In this document: positions 24,678 through 33,513 of the stretch, one piece after another
How the letters are laid out: the number at the start of each line of letters is the position of its first letter
Numbering within the stretch: the stretch's first letter is position 1
Origin: Faunimonas pinastri
GTDB taxonomy: Bacteria > Pseudomonadota > Alphaproteobacteria > Rhizobiales > Afifellaceae
Direction of reading: 5' to 3'
Assembly (NCBI RefSeq): GCF_900110915.1
Contig: NZ_FOFG01000007.1
Span: forward strand, 124,001-188,000
DNA: 64,000 nucleotides
The notes under the pieces: model-generated
What the model saw: the letters and a program-made list of their open reading frames with translations, nothing else
What the model was told of the DNA's origin: nothing
Databases searched by the model: none
Position numbers and translations under genes: made by a program

Positions 24678-26015
24678 CTACCTGTCGGTGATCTCCAGGC
24701 GACGGTTCACGCTGAGTGCCAGCAGCGTGCAGACCGCGCCCGACAGGAGGTAGGCACCCGTCATGTAGAGGCCGACATGGGTGGAAAGCCAGAGCGCCAC
24801 GAGCGGAGCGAAGCCCGCGCCGACGAGCCAGGAGAAATCCGAGGTCAGCGCCGCGCCCGTGTAGCGATATTCGCTGGGGAAGCGCGAGGTTACCGCGCCG
24901 GCGGCCTGGCTGAAGGAAAGGCCCAGCAGGCCGAAGCCGAGGATCACGAAAGCCGACTGGCCGACTTCACCGCCGCCCAGGAGCAGCGGCGTGACGAAGC
25001 TGAAGATCGCGATCAGCACGGCGCAAATGGCGAGCATCCTGCGACGGCCGATGCGGTCGGCGATGACCCCGGCGATCACGATGGTGATCGCACCCAGCAC
25101 TGCACCGGCGAATTCGGTGCCCAGGAAGGCGCCGGCCGAGCGATGCGCGAACAGCGTGACCCAGCTCAGCGGGAAGATCGTGACGAGATGGAACAACGCG
25201 AAGGTCGCCAGCGGCACGAAGGCGCCGATGATCAGCGGATTGCGGTGGTTGTGCCACAGATCGGAGATGCTGCAGGGCTCCAGGTCGTGGTTTTCGAGAA
25301 GCCGGGCGAACTCTTCCGTCACGACGAGGCGGAGCCGGGCGAACAGGGCCACCACGTTGATCGCGAAAGCGACGAAGAACGGATAGCGCCAGCCAAATTC
25401 CAGCAGGTCGTCGGTGCTGAGATTGCTGACGAAGAACCAGAACAGGCCGCTGGCCAGCATGAAGCCCAGCGGCGCGCCGAGCTGCGGCATCATCGCGTAC
25501 CAGGCGCGCTTGTTCTGCGGGGCGTTGAGGGCGAGCAGCGAAGCCAGTCCGTCCCAGGCGCCGCCGAGCGCGAAACCCTGACCGAGCCGGCAGATCGCCA
25601 GCAGGTAGATGGAAAGCGGACCGATCTGGTCATAGCCCGGCAGGAAGGCGATCACCGCCGTGGAGCCGCCCAGAAGGAACATGGCGATCGTCAGCTTGGT
25701 GCCGCGGCCGTAGGCCCGGTCCACCGCCATGAAGATGACGGAGCCGACGGGGCGCGAGAGAAAAGCGAGGGCGAAGATCGCGAAGGAGTAGAGCGTTCCC
25801 GTCGGCGCATCGACCATCGGAAAAAATACGCGCGGGAAGATCAGGACCGAAGCGATGCCGTAGACGAAGAAATCGAAGAATTCGGCCGTGCGCCCGATGA
25901 CGACGCCCAGGGCGATCTCGCCCGGCGCGATGCGCGCGTCGGACGAAACCAGCCTGGCGTCCCGTTCCAATGGCGATGACGATGGACCGGCATATGCGAC
26001 CCGATTGCTGCTCAT
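24678..26015 (-). CDS. MFS transporter, metabolite:H+ symporter (MHS) type
   Basis: 445 residues with about twelve membrane segments. The first segment ends in E-F-F-D-F-F-V-Y, the pattern of the MHS/ShiA-ProP group, and the inter-domain loop carries a D-R-I-G-R-R-R motif (near residue 335). These carriers import carboxylates, shikimate, betaine and similar solutes with protons. The start at 26015 precedes the conserved region closely; a longer frame to 26240 is not supported. It is related to the carrier at 33514. In the first loop the usual D-R-x-G-R-K motif is degraded to DRAYGRGTK, a difference from its paralogue that may affect function. Confidence 0.85.
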   Translation of the reverse strand: MSSNRVAYAGPSSSPLERDARLVSSDARIAPGEIALGVVIGRTAEFFDFFVYGIASVLIFPRVFFPMVDAPTGTLYSFAIFALAFLSRPVGSVIFMAVDRAYGRGTKLTIAMFLLGGSTAVIAFLPGYDQIGPLSIYLLAICRLGQGFALGGAWDGLASLLALNAPQNKRAWYAMMPQLGAPLGFMLASGLFWFFVSNLSTDDLLEFGWRYPFFVAFAINVVALFARLRLVVTEEFARLLENHDLEPCSISDLWHNHRNPLIIGAFVPLATFALFHLVTIFPLSWVTLFAHRSAGAFLGTEFAGAVLGAITIVIAGVIADRIGRRRMLAICAVLIAIFSFVTPLLLGGGEVGQSAFVILGFGLLGLSFSQAAGAVTSRFPSEYRYTGAALTSDFSWLVGAGFAPLVALWLSTHVGLYMTGAYLLSGAVCTLLALSVNRRLEITDR

Positions 26016-26333
26016 GTCGTCTTCCCGTTCTGGTTGCCGCCGACACACTAAGACGGCCCAGCTAGCCAAACGCAAGTTGGACCAAACCGGTCTGCGGCAT
26101 GGTGCCGCGCCCGGTGCGAGATCCTTCGCATGGGCAAATTCATCAGGTGCAACATCGCGACCGTCGAAGCCATTGGATTCAGCCGATTCGCCGCCCTGCG
26201 CGAGAGGGGTGGCGGCGGCGTTTCCGCATGACCGGCGCAAAATTGTTCCCGGTGGGGCGAAACGTCCACTAGGAAGCCGGCCGGCTCTGCTTTACCGCAA
26301 GTGCGAGAACGGACAGGTCCCGAACGCAGCGGT
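26016..26333. promoter_or_regulatory. Divergent intergenic region upstream of cyoA
   Basis: 318 bases between the leftward MHS gene and cyoA, without a gene. It contains an inverted repeat GCGGCA-TGG-TGCCGC (26094-26108). At 26215-26222 is GCGGCGTT, an exact match to the first half of the RegA/RegR-type consensus GNGRCRTTNNGNCGC; the second half does not match. Because regBA are encoded 5 kb downstream, redox control of the oxidase from here is plausible. Confidence 0.35.
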
Positions 26334-27533
26334 ATGTCTTTTAAAAACCTACGCCCCCTCCTTTTTTCGCCCCTCGCTCTTCTTCTGGGCGGCTGCAACA
26401 TGGTTTTGATGCAGCCCTCCGGGGATATTGCGGTGCAGCAACGCAATCTCATCGTGGTGTCCACGGTGCTGATGCTGCTGATCATCATCCCGGTGATGTT
26501 TCTGACAGTGCTGTTCGCCTGGCGCTATCGCCGGTCCAACACGGACGCCCACTACGATCCTGACTGGCACCACTCCACGCGCCTGGAAGTCGCGATCTGG
26601 TCGGCGCCGCTCTGCATCATCATCGCGCTGGGCGCGATCACCTGGCTGAGCACGCATACGCTCGACCCGTATCGCCCGGTCAGCCGACTGGACGGGACGC
26701 ACGCCGTTCCCGCCGGCGTGAAGCCGCTGACCGTCGAGGTCGTGGCGCTCGACTGGAAGTGGCTGTTCTTCTATCCCGACCAGGGCATCGCCACCGTCAA
26801 CGAACTCGCCGCCCCGGTGAACGTGCCGATCGAGTTCCGGATCACCTCCGCGACGGTGATGAACTCGTTCTTCGTTCCCGCGCTGGCCGGCCAGATCTAT
26901 GCGATGGCCGGCATGGAGACCAAACTCCACGCGGTGATCAACAAAGAGGGCGAGTATAACGGCTTCTCCGCCAATTACAGCGGCGCCGGCTTCTCGCACA
27001 TGAACTTCAAGTTCCACGGGCTGACCCAGGATGGGTTCGACCAGTGGGTGCAGAAGGCCAAGTCGCAGGGCGGCAAGCTCGGTCGCAACGAGTACCTGCA
27101 ACTGGAGAAGCCCAGCGAGGCCGAGCCGGTCCATTACTACAACTCCGTCGATCCGCAGCTCTATTCGGCGATCCTCAACATGTGCGCCCAGCCGGGCAAG
27201 ATGTGCATGAGCGAGATGAACCAGATCGACGCCAATGGCGGCGCGGGCAAGGAGAGCGAAGCCAACAAGGCCAAGCTCCAGTATGACGGCCATCGCGCCC
27301 AGGAAGGCGTCGAGGAGCCGGGTGCGACGTTCCCGGCTTCCGGCCGCCCGCCGAACACCAACGTGCAGCCGGAAGGCATGAAGCCCGACGCGCTGTCTCC
27401 CAAGGTGAACGGGCAGGGGCCGAAGCCGGGCGAAAGCCAGGGACAAGAGCACGACATGCCGGGCATGGACCCGAACATGCCGGGGATGAAGCCCAGCTCA
27501 CCCGCGCCGAACCAGTTGAATCAGCAAGATTAA
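26334..27533 (+). CDS. cyoA: Cytochrome bo3-type quinol oxidase subunit II
   Basis: 399 residues. A lipoprotein signal ends at LLLGGC with C21 as the lipid-anchored cysteine, followed by two membrane helices (about 35-60 and 80-105) and a cupredoxin domain (about 125-260). The CuA cysteines of cytochrome c oxidases are absent (SANYSGAGFSHM occupies the region), so electrons come from quinol. The C-terminus extends about 110 residues beyond the cupredoxin domain and ends in a Met-rich tail (MPGMDPNMPGM). First gene of cyoABCD. ATG at 26334 is preferred to a GTG at 26301 because it starts at the signal peptide. Confidence 0.92.
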   Translation: MSFKNLRPLLFSPLALLLGGCNMVLMQPSGDIAVQQRNLIVVSTVLMLLIIIPVMFLTVLFAWRYRRSNTDAHYDPDWHHSTRLEVAIWSAPLCIIIALGAITWLSTHTLDPYRPVSRLDGTHAVPAGVKPLTVEVVALDWKWLFFYPDQGIATVNELAAPVNVPIEFRITSATVMNSFFVPALAGQIYAMAGMETKLHAVINKEGEYNGFSANYSGAGFSHMNFKFHGLTQDGFDQWVQKAKSQGGKLGRNEYLQLEKPSEAEPVHYYNSVDPQLYSAILNMCAQPGKMCMSEMNQIDANGGAGKESEANKAKLQYDGHRAQEGVEEPGATFPASGRPPNTNVQPEGMKPDALSPKVNGQGPKPGESQGQEHDMPGMDPNMPGMKPSSPAPNQLNQQD

Positions 27534-27593
27534 GCCTGTCGCTGCGCGCTTCCGGCGCGCGGCGTCACTCCAGACAGTTGGACGAGTGTCTCA

Positions 27594-29594
27594 ATGCTTA
27601 ACTCAGACCTCCTGAAGTTCATCTTTGGACGGTTGACGATCGAGGCGATCCCCTACCACGAGCCGATCCTGATCGTGACGTTCGTGGGAGTCGCCATCGG
27701 CGGACTCGCGCTCCTCGGCGCCATCACGTATTTCCGGCTCTGGAATTACCTCTGGACGGAATGGTTCACGAGCGTCGATCACAAGAAGATCGGCATCATG
27801 TACGTGATCCTTGCGATCGTGATGCTGATCCGTGGTTTCTCGGACGCCATCATGATGCGCGCCCAGCAGGCCATCGCCTTCGGCAGCAACAACGGCTATC
27901 TGCCGCCGCACCACTACGACCAGGTCTTCACCGCCCACGGCGTGATCATGATCTTCTTCATGGCCATGCCGCTGGTGACGGGCCTGATGAACTTCGTGGT
28001 GCCGCTGCAGATCGGCGCGCGCGACGTGTCCTTCCCCTTCCTGAACAACTTCTCGTTCTGGATGACGGTGGGCGGCGCGGTCATCGTCATGATGTCGCTG
28101 TTCGTCGGCGAATACGCGCGGACCGGCTGGCTCGCCTACCCGCCGCTGTCGGAGGCCGCCTACAGCCCCGGCGTCGGCGTCGACTATTACATCTGGGGCC
28201 TGCAGATCGCCGGTGTCGGCACGACGCTGTCGGGCATCAACCTGATCGCGACCATCGTGAAGATGCGCGCGCCGGGCATGACCATGATGAAGATGCCGGT
28301 GTTCTGCTGGACCTCGCTCTGCACCAACGTGCTGATCGTGGCCGCATTCCCGGTTCTGACCGCCGTTCTCGCGCTGCTGACGCTCGACCGCTATGTCGGT
28401 ACGAACTTCTTCACCAACGATCTTGGCGGCAACCCGATGATGTACATCAACCTCATCTGGATCTGGGGCCATCCGGAGGTCTACATCCTCGTCCTGCCGG
28501 CCTTCGGCATCTTCTCCGAAGTCGTCTCGACTTTCTGCGGCAAGCGCCTCTTCGGCTATGCCTCGATGGTCTACGCCACGATCGTCATCACCATCCTGTC
28601 CTACCTTGTGTGGCTGCACCACTTCTTCACGATGGGTTCGGGCGCGAGCGTGAACTCCTTCTTCGGCATCACCACGATGATCATCTCGATCCCGACGGGC
28701 GCGAAGATGTTCAACTGGCTCTTCACGATGTACCGGGGCCGGATCCGCTTCGAAGTGCCGATGCTGTGGACGATCGGCTTCATGTTCACCTTCGTGATCG
28801 GCGGCATGACGGGCGTGCTCCTGGCGGTGCCCCCGGCCGACTTCGTGCTGCACAACTCGCTGTTCCTGATCGCCCACTTCCATAACGTGATCATCGGCGG
28901 CGTGGTGTTCGGCCTCTTCGCCGGCATCAACTACTGGTTCCCGAAGGCCTTCGGCTTCCGGCTGGACCCGTTCTGGGGCAAGATGTCGTTCTGGTTCTGG
29001 CTGGTCGGCTTCTACTTCGCCTTCATGCCGCTCTACGTGCTCGGCCTGATGGGCGTGACCCGTCGCCTCAACCACTTCGACGATCCGTCGCTGCAGATCT
29101 GGTTCATCATCGCGGCTTTCGGCGCGTTCCTGATCGCGCTCGGGATCGCCTCGTTCATCGTGCAGATCGCGGTCAGCATCCGGAACCGGGAGAAGCTTCG
29201 CGACTTCACGGGCGATCCGTGGGACGGGCGTACGCTGGAATGGTCCACGGCCTCCCCGCCGCCGGACTACAACTACGCCTTCACGCCGGTTATCCATGAC
29301 CACGATGCGTTCGCGGACATGAAGAAGCGCGGCTACAAGCGTCCGCTTGAAGGCTACCGCCCGATCCATATGCCCAGGAACACCGGGGCGGGCGTGATCC
29401 TGGCCGCCTTCAGCGTGATCTTCGGCTTCTCGATGATCTGGTACATCTGGTGGCTGGCGGCGCTGAGCTTCGCGGCGATCCTGATCGGCGCGATCGTCCA
29501 CACCTTCAACTACAAGCGCGACTTCTACATCCCCGCGGAAGACGTCGTGCAAGCTGAGAACGCCCGCACCACGCTGCTGGCCGGAGGCGTCTGA
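27594..29594 (+). CDS. cyoB: Cytochrome bo3-type quinol oxidase subunit I
   Basis: 666 residues, the haem-copper core of the terminal oxidase, with about fifteen membrane helices. CuB and cross-linked tyrosine ligands appear in [12 protein letters not shown] (about residue 285), the HH pair in WLHHFF (about 341) and the haem histidines in [10 protein letters not shown] first-helix haem ligand is in the [14 protein letters not shown] segment (about 115). It pumps protons while reducing oxygen with electrons from ubiquinol. Length matches CyoB (about 660). It follows cyoA after 60 bases and precedes cyoC by five bases. Confidence 0.96.
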   Translation: MLNSDLLKFIFGRLTIEAIPYHEPILIVTFVGVAIGGLALLGAITYFRLWNYLWTEWFTSVDHKKIGIMYVILAIVMLIRGFSDAIMMRAQQAIAFGSNNGYLPPHHYDQVFTAHGVIMIFFMAMPLVTGLMNFVVPLQIGARDVSFPFLNNFSFWMTVGGAVIVMMSLFVGEYARTGWLAYPPLSEAAYSPGVGVDYYIWGLQIAGVGTTLSGINLIATIVKMRAPGMTMMKMPVFCWTSLCTNVLIVAAFPVLTAVLALLTLDRYVGTNFFTNDLGGNPMMYINLIWIWGHPEVYILVLPAFGIFSEVVSTFCGKRLFGYASMVYATIVITILSYLVWLHHFFTMGSGASVNSFFGITTMIISIPTGAKMFNWLFTMYRGRIRFEVPMLWTIGFMFTFVIGGMTGVLLAVPPADFVLHNSLFLIAHFHNVIIGGVVFGLFAGINYWFPKAFGFRLDPFWGKMSFWFWLVGFYFAFMPLYVLGLMGVTRRLNHFDDPSLQIWFIIAAFGAFLIALGIASFIVQIAVSIRNREKLRDFTGDPWDGRTLEWSTASPPPDYNYAFTPVIHDHDAFADMKKRGYKRPLEGYRPIHMPRNTGAGVILAAFSVIFGFSMIWYIWWLAALSFAAILIGAIVHTFNYKRDFYIPAEDVVQAENARTTLLAGGV

Positions 29595-29599
29595 CACCC

Positions 29600-30229
29600 G
29601 TGACTACCAAGACCGACCTTACCGCACCGGGAACCGTCCCCGTCTTCTTCGTCGAGGAAGAGCATGGCCATGCCGAAGGCAGCACCATGCTCGGCTTCTG
29701 GATCTATCTGATGAGCGACTGCCTCATCTTTGCGGTCCTGTTCGCCACCTACGCCGTGCTCGGCCACAGCTATGCGGCAGGTCCTTCCGGGAAGGACCTG
29801 TTCGAGCTGCCGACCGTCGCGATCAACACCTCGATGCTGCTCCTGTCCTCCATCACCTATGGCTTCGCCATGCTGGCGATGGACAAGGAACGGCAGGGCC
29901 AGATGCTGTTCTGGCTGGTGATCACCGGGCTCTTCGGCCTGGCTTTCGTCGGCCTGGAACTGACGGAATTCGCCAGCCTCATCCGTGAGGGTGCCACCCC
30001 GCAGCGCAGCGCCTTCCTGTCCTCGTTCTTCACCCTCGTCGGCACGCACGGCCTGCATGTCAGCGTCGGCATCATCTGGCTGGTGACGCTGATGGTGCAG
30101 GTGATGAAGCACGGGCTGATCCCCGAGAACCGCCGCCGTCTTCTTTGCCTGAGCATGTTCTGGCACTTCCTGGACGTGATCTGGATCGGCGTCTTCTCCT
30201 TTGTCTACCTGATGGGAGTTCTCGTATGA
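29600..30229 (+). CDS. cyoC: Cytochrome bo3-type quinol oxidase subunit III
   Basis: 209 residues, five predicted membrane helices, of the CyoC class (short COX3 lacking the first two helices). The conserved acidic helix ([16 protein letters not shown], about residue 115) and [11 protein letters not shown] (about 151) are present. It starts with GTG. Its stop overlaps the cyoD start as ATGA. Subunit III stabilises the oxidase and the proton-uptake path. Confidence 0.94.
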   Translation: MTTKTDLTAPGTVPVFFVEEEHGHAEGSTMLGFWIYLMSDCLIFAVLFATYAVLGHSYAAGPSGKDLFELPTVAINTSMLLLSSITYGFAMLAMDKERQGQMLFWLVITGLFGLAFVGLELTEFASLIREGATPQRSAFLSSFFTLVGTHGLHVSVGIIWLVTLMVQVMKHGLIPENRRRLLCLSMFWHFLDVIWIGVFSFVYLMGVLV

Positions 30230-30609
30230 GTTCGCAGCCGCACGACGCCCGGCTGGTGGGCCACGACAGCGACACCAGCGGTCATGGCTCCATGGGGGGC
30301 TATGTCACCGGCTTCATCCTGTCGGTGATCCTGACGGCAATCCCGTTCTGGCTGGTGATGGGGAACGTCCTGAACGATTCCCGCCTGACCGCCATCGCGG
30401 TCATGGGCCTCGCCGTGGTGCAGATCGTGGTTCACATGATCTGCTTTCTGCACATGAACACGAAATCGGAGGGCGGCTGGACGCTGCTCTCGCTGATCTT
30501 CACGCTGGTCATCCTTGTGATCGCGCTGAGCGGCTCGCTCTGGGTCATGTATCACCTGAATACGAACATGATGCAGATGACGCCCGGCGATGCGATGAAC
30601 ATGCCGTAA
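30226..30609 (+). CDS. cyoD: Cytochrome bo3-type quinol oxidase subunit IV
   Basis: 127 residues with three membrane helices; the [16 protein letters not shown] and [14 protein letters not shown] segments are typical of CyoD, an assembly and stability subunit. The start overlaps cyoC by four bases. A perfect GC hairpin follows the stop. No haem O synthase gene (cyoE) follows; surf1 comes next instead, so haem O supply must be encoded elsewhere. Confidence 0.94.
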   Translation: MSSQPHDARLVGHDSDTSGHGSMGGYVTGFILSVILTAIPFWLVMGNVLNDSRLTAIAVMGLAVVQIVVHMICFLHMNTKSEGGWTLLSLIFTLVILVIALSGSLWVMYHLNTNMMQMTPGDAMNMP

Positions 30610-30615
30610 CGCTTC

Positions 30616-30647
30616 CGGCCGGGGCGGCAGCGATGTCGCCCCGGCCG
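30616..30647 (+). terminator. Hairpin between cyoD and surf1
   Basis: CGGCCGGGGCG / CGCCCCGGCCG form a perfect eleven-base-pair stem with a ten-base loop, followed by ACTTTCTTC. It sits seven bases after the cyoD stop. With only a weak T-tract it is probably a partial terminator or mRNA 3' stabiliser. Confidence 0.6.
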
Positions 30648-30667
30648 ACTTTCTTCAGGGTTGCAGA

Positions 30668-31444
30668 GTGACCGTTTCCGAGCCCGCCGCCGAGAAGACC
30701 CGCCCGCGCTCGCCTCTGACCCTCGTGTTCCTGGGAACACTGACCCTCCTGCTCTTCGCGGCATTCATCGCCCTCGGCACCTGGCAGATCGAGCGCCGGG
30801 CCTGGAAGCTGGACCTGATCGCCCGTACCAACGAGCGGGTCGCCGCCCCGGCCGCTTCGCTTCCCCCGCCTTCCGACTGGCCAGCCGTTACCGCCGAACG
30901 GGATGCCTACCGGCATGTCCGCGCCAGCGGCGCCTTCCTCAACGACCGCGAGACCCTGGTGCAGGCCGTCACCGAGAAGGGCAGCGGCTTCTGGGTGCTG
31001 ACCCCGCTGCAAACGGCGGACGGCACGACTGTCCTGATCAATCGCGGCTTCGTCCCGCCGGAGCGGCGCGACCCCGCGACGCGCGCGCAAGGGCAGATCG
31101 CGGGACCGGTCACGGTCACCGGCCTCCTCCGCGTCACCGAGCCGAAAGGCGCGTTCCTGCGCTCCAACGATCCCAAGGGTGATCGCTGGTATTCGCGCGA
31201 CGTCGCGGCCATCGCCACGTCGCGCGGGCTCGACCGGGTCGCGCCATTCTTCATCGATGCCGACGCCACGCCCAATCCCGGCGGCTATCCCGTGGGCGGG
31301 CTGACGGTGATCGCCTTCCACAACAGCCATCTCGTCTATGTCTTCACCTGGTACGCGCTGGCACTGATGGTGGTGGGGGCAGCGTTCTACGTGGTGCGTG
31401 ACGAGCGGCGGCTTCGTCGGGGTGCGGAGCCCGGGAGGAGCTGA
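30668..31444 (+). CDS. SURF1-family oxidase assembly protein
   Basis: 258 residues with the SURF1 layout: an N-terminal helix (about 17-40, VFLGTLTLLLFAAFIALGTWQ), a periplasmic domain and a C-terminal helix (about 222-242, HLVYVFTWYALALMVVG). The family motif GTWQIERRAWK and VLINRGFVP are clear. It assists haem insertion into subunit I of haem-copper oxidases. Starts with GTG. Placement directly after cyoABCD suggests it serves this quinol oxidase. Confidence 0.92.
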   Translation: MTVSEPAAEKTRPRSPLTLVFLGTLTLLLFAAFIALGTWQIERRAWKLDLIARTNERVAAPAASLPPPSDWPAVTAERDAYRHVRASGAFLNDRETLVQAVTEKGSGFWVLTPLQTADGTTVLINRGFVPPERRDPATRAQGQIAGPVTVTGLLRVTEPKGAFLRSNDPKGDRWYSRDVAAIATSRGLDRVAPFFIDADATPNPGGYPVGGLTVIAFHNSHLVYVFTWYALALMVVGAAFYVVRDERRLRRGAEPGRS

Positions 31445-31523
31445 GGGGCTCTTCCAGCCCGTCGTCCGGCGATGATATGAAGGCTTCCGCAGTTCGCTGC
31501 GGAGAGGGCGCGCGCAGGGCGGC

Positions 31524-32879
31524 ATGATCGAGAGAGTGCAGGAGCGGGGCCAGGGGCGGAGCGAGAGCCAAGGCGAGGAACGGGTCCATGATCGGGGGCT
31601 CCGTCCGGAGGACTCCGCCCGTCGGCAGAACATGCTGCTGCTGGTGCAGCTTCGCTGGCTCGCGGTCGCGGGCCAGGTCGTCACGATCCTTACGGTGAAC
31701 CTGGGGCTCGGCATTCCGCTGCCGGCCCGGGCGATGTTCCTGGTCGCGCTGGCGCTGGTGGCCCTCAATCTCGTTTCGTTGCTGCGGCTTCGCCGGCCTC
31801 GTGCGGTCACCAATGCCGGCCTGTTCATGGCTCTCCTGCTGGATGTCGCGGCCCTGACAGCGCAGCTTTACCTCAGCGGCGGCGCCAGCAATCCTTTCGC
31901 TTTCCTCTATCTTCTGCAGATCGCATTGGGCGCGGTGCTCCTCGATGCCTGGTCCATCTGGGCGCTGGTGCTGGTGGCACTTGCCTGCTTCGCCGGGCTG
32001 ACCGAATTCTCCCGGCCCATCGTCTTTCCGTTGGCTGTGTCAGCGGATCCGATGAAGCTGCAGGTGGAAGGCATGCTGGTGTGCTTCGTGCTGGAAGCCA
32101 TCCTGCTCGTCGTCTTCGGCACCCGGATCGGCGCCAACCTCCGGATGCGCGACGCACGACTGGCCGAACTCCGCCAGCAGGCGGCGGAGGAAGATCATAT
32201 CGTCCGCATGGGACTTCTGGCGTCCGGCGCGGCGCACGAACTCGGGACGCCGCTGGCCACCCTCTCCGTCATACTCAGCGACTGGAAGCGCATGCCGGCG
32301 CTTGCCGCCGACGCCGAACTGGCGCAGGAAATCGGGGAGATGCAGGCCGAGGTCCAGCGCTGCAAGGCGATCGTCACCGGAATACTTCTCTCCGCCGGAG
32401 AAGCGCGGGGGGAGGCTCCCGCCGTCACCACCGTGAACGGCTTCCTGGACGAGCTCGTCGAGGATTGGACTGGCGCCCACGCCGCCACGCACCTCGCCTA
32501 CGACAACGACTTCGGGGAGGACCTGCCGATCGTCTCGGACGCCGCGTTGAAAAAGATGATCGTCAACGTGATGGACAACGCCTCCGAGGCCTCGCCGGGC
32601 TGGATCGGGCTCAGCGCGACCCGGGAGGCGAATGCGCTGGTGCTGGAGGTCGTGGACCGTGGTCCCGGCTTCGGGCCGGGCGTTCTCGCCCAGTTCGGCC
32701 GGCCCTACAACTCAACCAAGGGACGGGCCGGCGCCGGGCTCGGGATCTTTCTGGTGGTGAACGCGCTTCGCAAGCTCGGCGGCGGCGTCGCCGCGCGCAA
32801 CCGCGCCGAGGGGGGAGCGAGCGTCACGCTGACCCTGCCGCTGGCGGCGCTGTCGATCGGAGGTGGCAATGGCGGATGA
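31524..32879 (+). CDS. regB: RegB/PrrB-type redox sensor histidine kinase
   Basis: 451 residues: about six membrane helices (residues 43-200), then dimerisation and ATPase domains. The quinone-sensing heptapeptide G-G-A-S-N-P-F is at 119-125. The phospho-histidine H238 lies in GAAHELGTPLATL, the RegB signature. A cysteine in the dimerisation helix, C280 (EVQRCKAIV), corresponds to the redox-active cysteine of RegB. The kinase therefore can respond to quinone pool and disulfide state. A hydrophilic N-terminal extension of about 35 residues precedes the membrane part. It overlaps the regulator gene by 11 bases. Confidence 0.92.
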   Translation: MIERVQERGQGRSESQGEERVHDRGLRPEDSARRQNMLLLVQLRWLAVAGQVVTILTVNLGLGIPLPARAMFLVALALVALNLVSLLRLRRPRAVTNAGLFMALLLDVAALTAQLYLSGGASNPFAFLYLLQIALGAVLLDAWSIWALVLVALACFAGLTEFSRPIVFPLAVSADPMKLQVEGMLVCFVLEAILLVVFGTRIGANLRMRDARLAELRQQAAEEDHIVRMGLLASGAAHELGTPLATLSVILSDWKRMPALAADAELAQEIGEMQAEVQRCKAIVTGILLSAGEARGEAPAVTTVNGFLDELVEDWTGAHAATHLAYDNDFGEDLPIVSDAALKKMIVNVMDNASEASPGWIGLSATREANALVLEVVDRGPGFGPGVLAQFGRPYNSTKGRAGAGLGIFLVVNALRKLGGGVAARNRAEGGASVTLTLPLAALSIGGGNGG

Positions 32880-33402
32880 CCGGCTTCTCCTGATCGTCGA
32901 CGACGACGTCGCCTTCGTCCGGACGCTGCGCCGCTCCTTCGAGCGCCGGGGCTACAGCGTCGTGACGGCTGCCAGCGGAGCGGAGCTGGAGGCGCTCCTG
33001 ACGGAACACCGGCCGAACTTCGCGGTGGTCGATCTTCGCCTGGACGGCGCCTCGGGGCTTGCCTCCGTGGAAACCCTGCATCGGAGCGACCCTGAGATGC
33101 GAATCGTGGTGCTCACCGGCTTCGCCAGCATCGCGACGGCAGTCGAGGCGATCAAGCTCGGGGCCTGCCATTACCTCGCCAAGCCCTCCAACAGCGACGA
33201 CATCGAGGCGGCCTTCGCCAAGGCCGGCGGAGATGTCTCCGTTCCGCTGACGGAGACGCCGACCTCGATCAAGACGCTGGAATGGGAACGCATCCACCAG
33301 ACGCTGGCCGAGACCGGCTTCAACATCTCCGAGACCGCGCGCCGTCTCGGTATGCACCGGCGCACGCTCGCCCGGAAGCTGGAAAAGCAGCACATCAAGT
33401 AG
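32869..33402 (+). CDS. regA: RegA/PrrA/ActR-type response regulator
   Basis: 177 residues: receiver domain (about 4-120) with phosphorylation site D55 and a C-terminal Fis-type helix-turn-helix (about 140-176) ending in GMHRRTLARKLEK, the hallmark of the RegA/PrrA/ActR family. It is the cognate partner of the upstream kinase. The ATG at 32869 is five bases after GGAGG; a GTG at 32863 overlaps that site and is less likely. RegA-type regulators control oxidases, nitrogen and carbon metabolism according to redox state; the cyo operon upstream is an obvious candidate target. Confidence 0.94.
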   Translation: MADDRLLLIVDDDVAFVRTLRRSFERRGYSVVTAASGAELEALLTEHRPNFAVVDLRLDGASGLASVETLHRSDPEMRIVVLTGFASIATAVEAIKLGACHYLAKPSNSDDIEAAFAKAGGDVSVPLTETPTSIKTLEWERIHQTLAETGFNISETARRLGMHRRTLARKLEKQHIK

Positions 33403-33513
33403 AACTGCCGGCAAGCATCTGGCGGGCGAGCCGTTTGGCGCGAGTTGTTCGGCCTCATGAATGTTTGTAAGTCTGGCTGACTTCAGCTAAGGCCACGGCT
33501 GTAACAGACATCC

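Noticed and set aside
27603..29597. 664-codon open frame opposite cyoB
   Set aside because: Its product is a His/Arg/Asp-rich shadow of cyoB codons without any domain.
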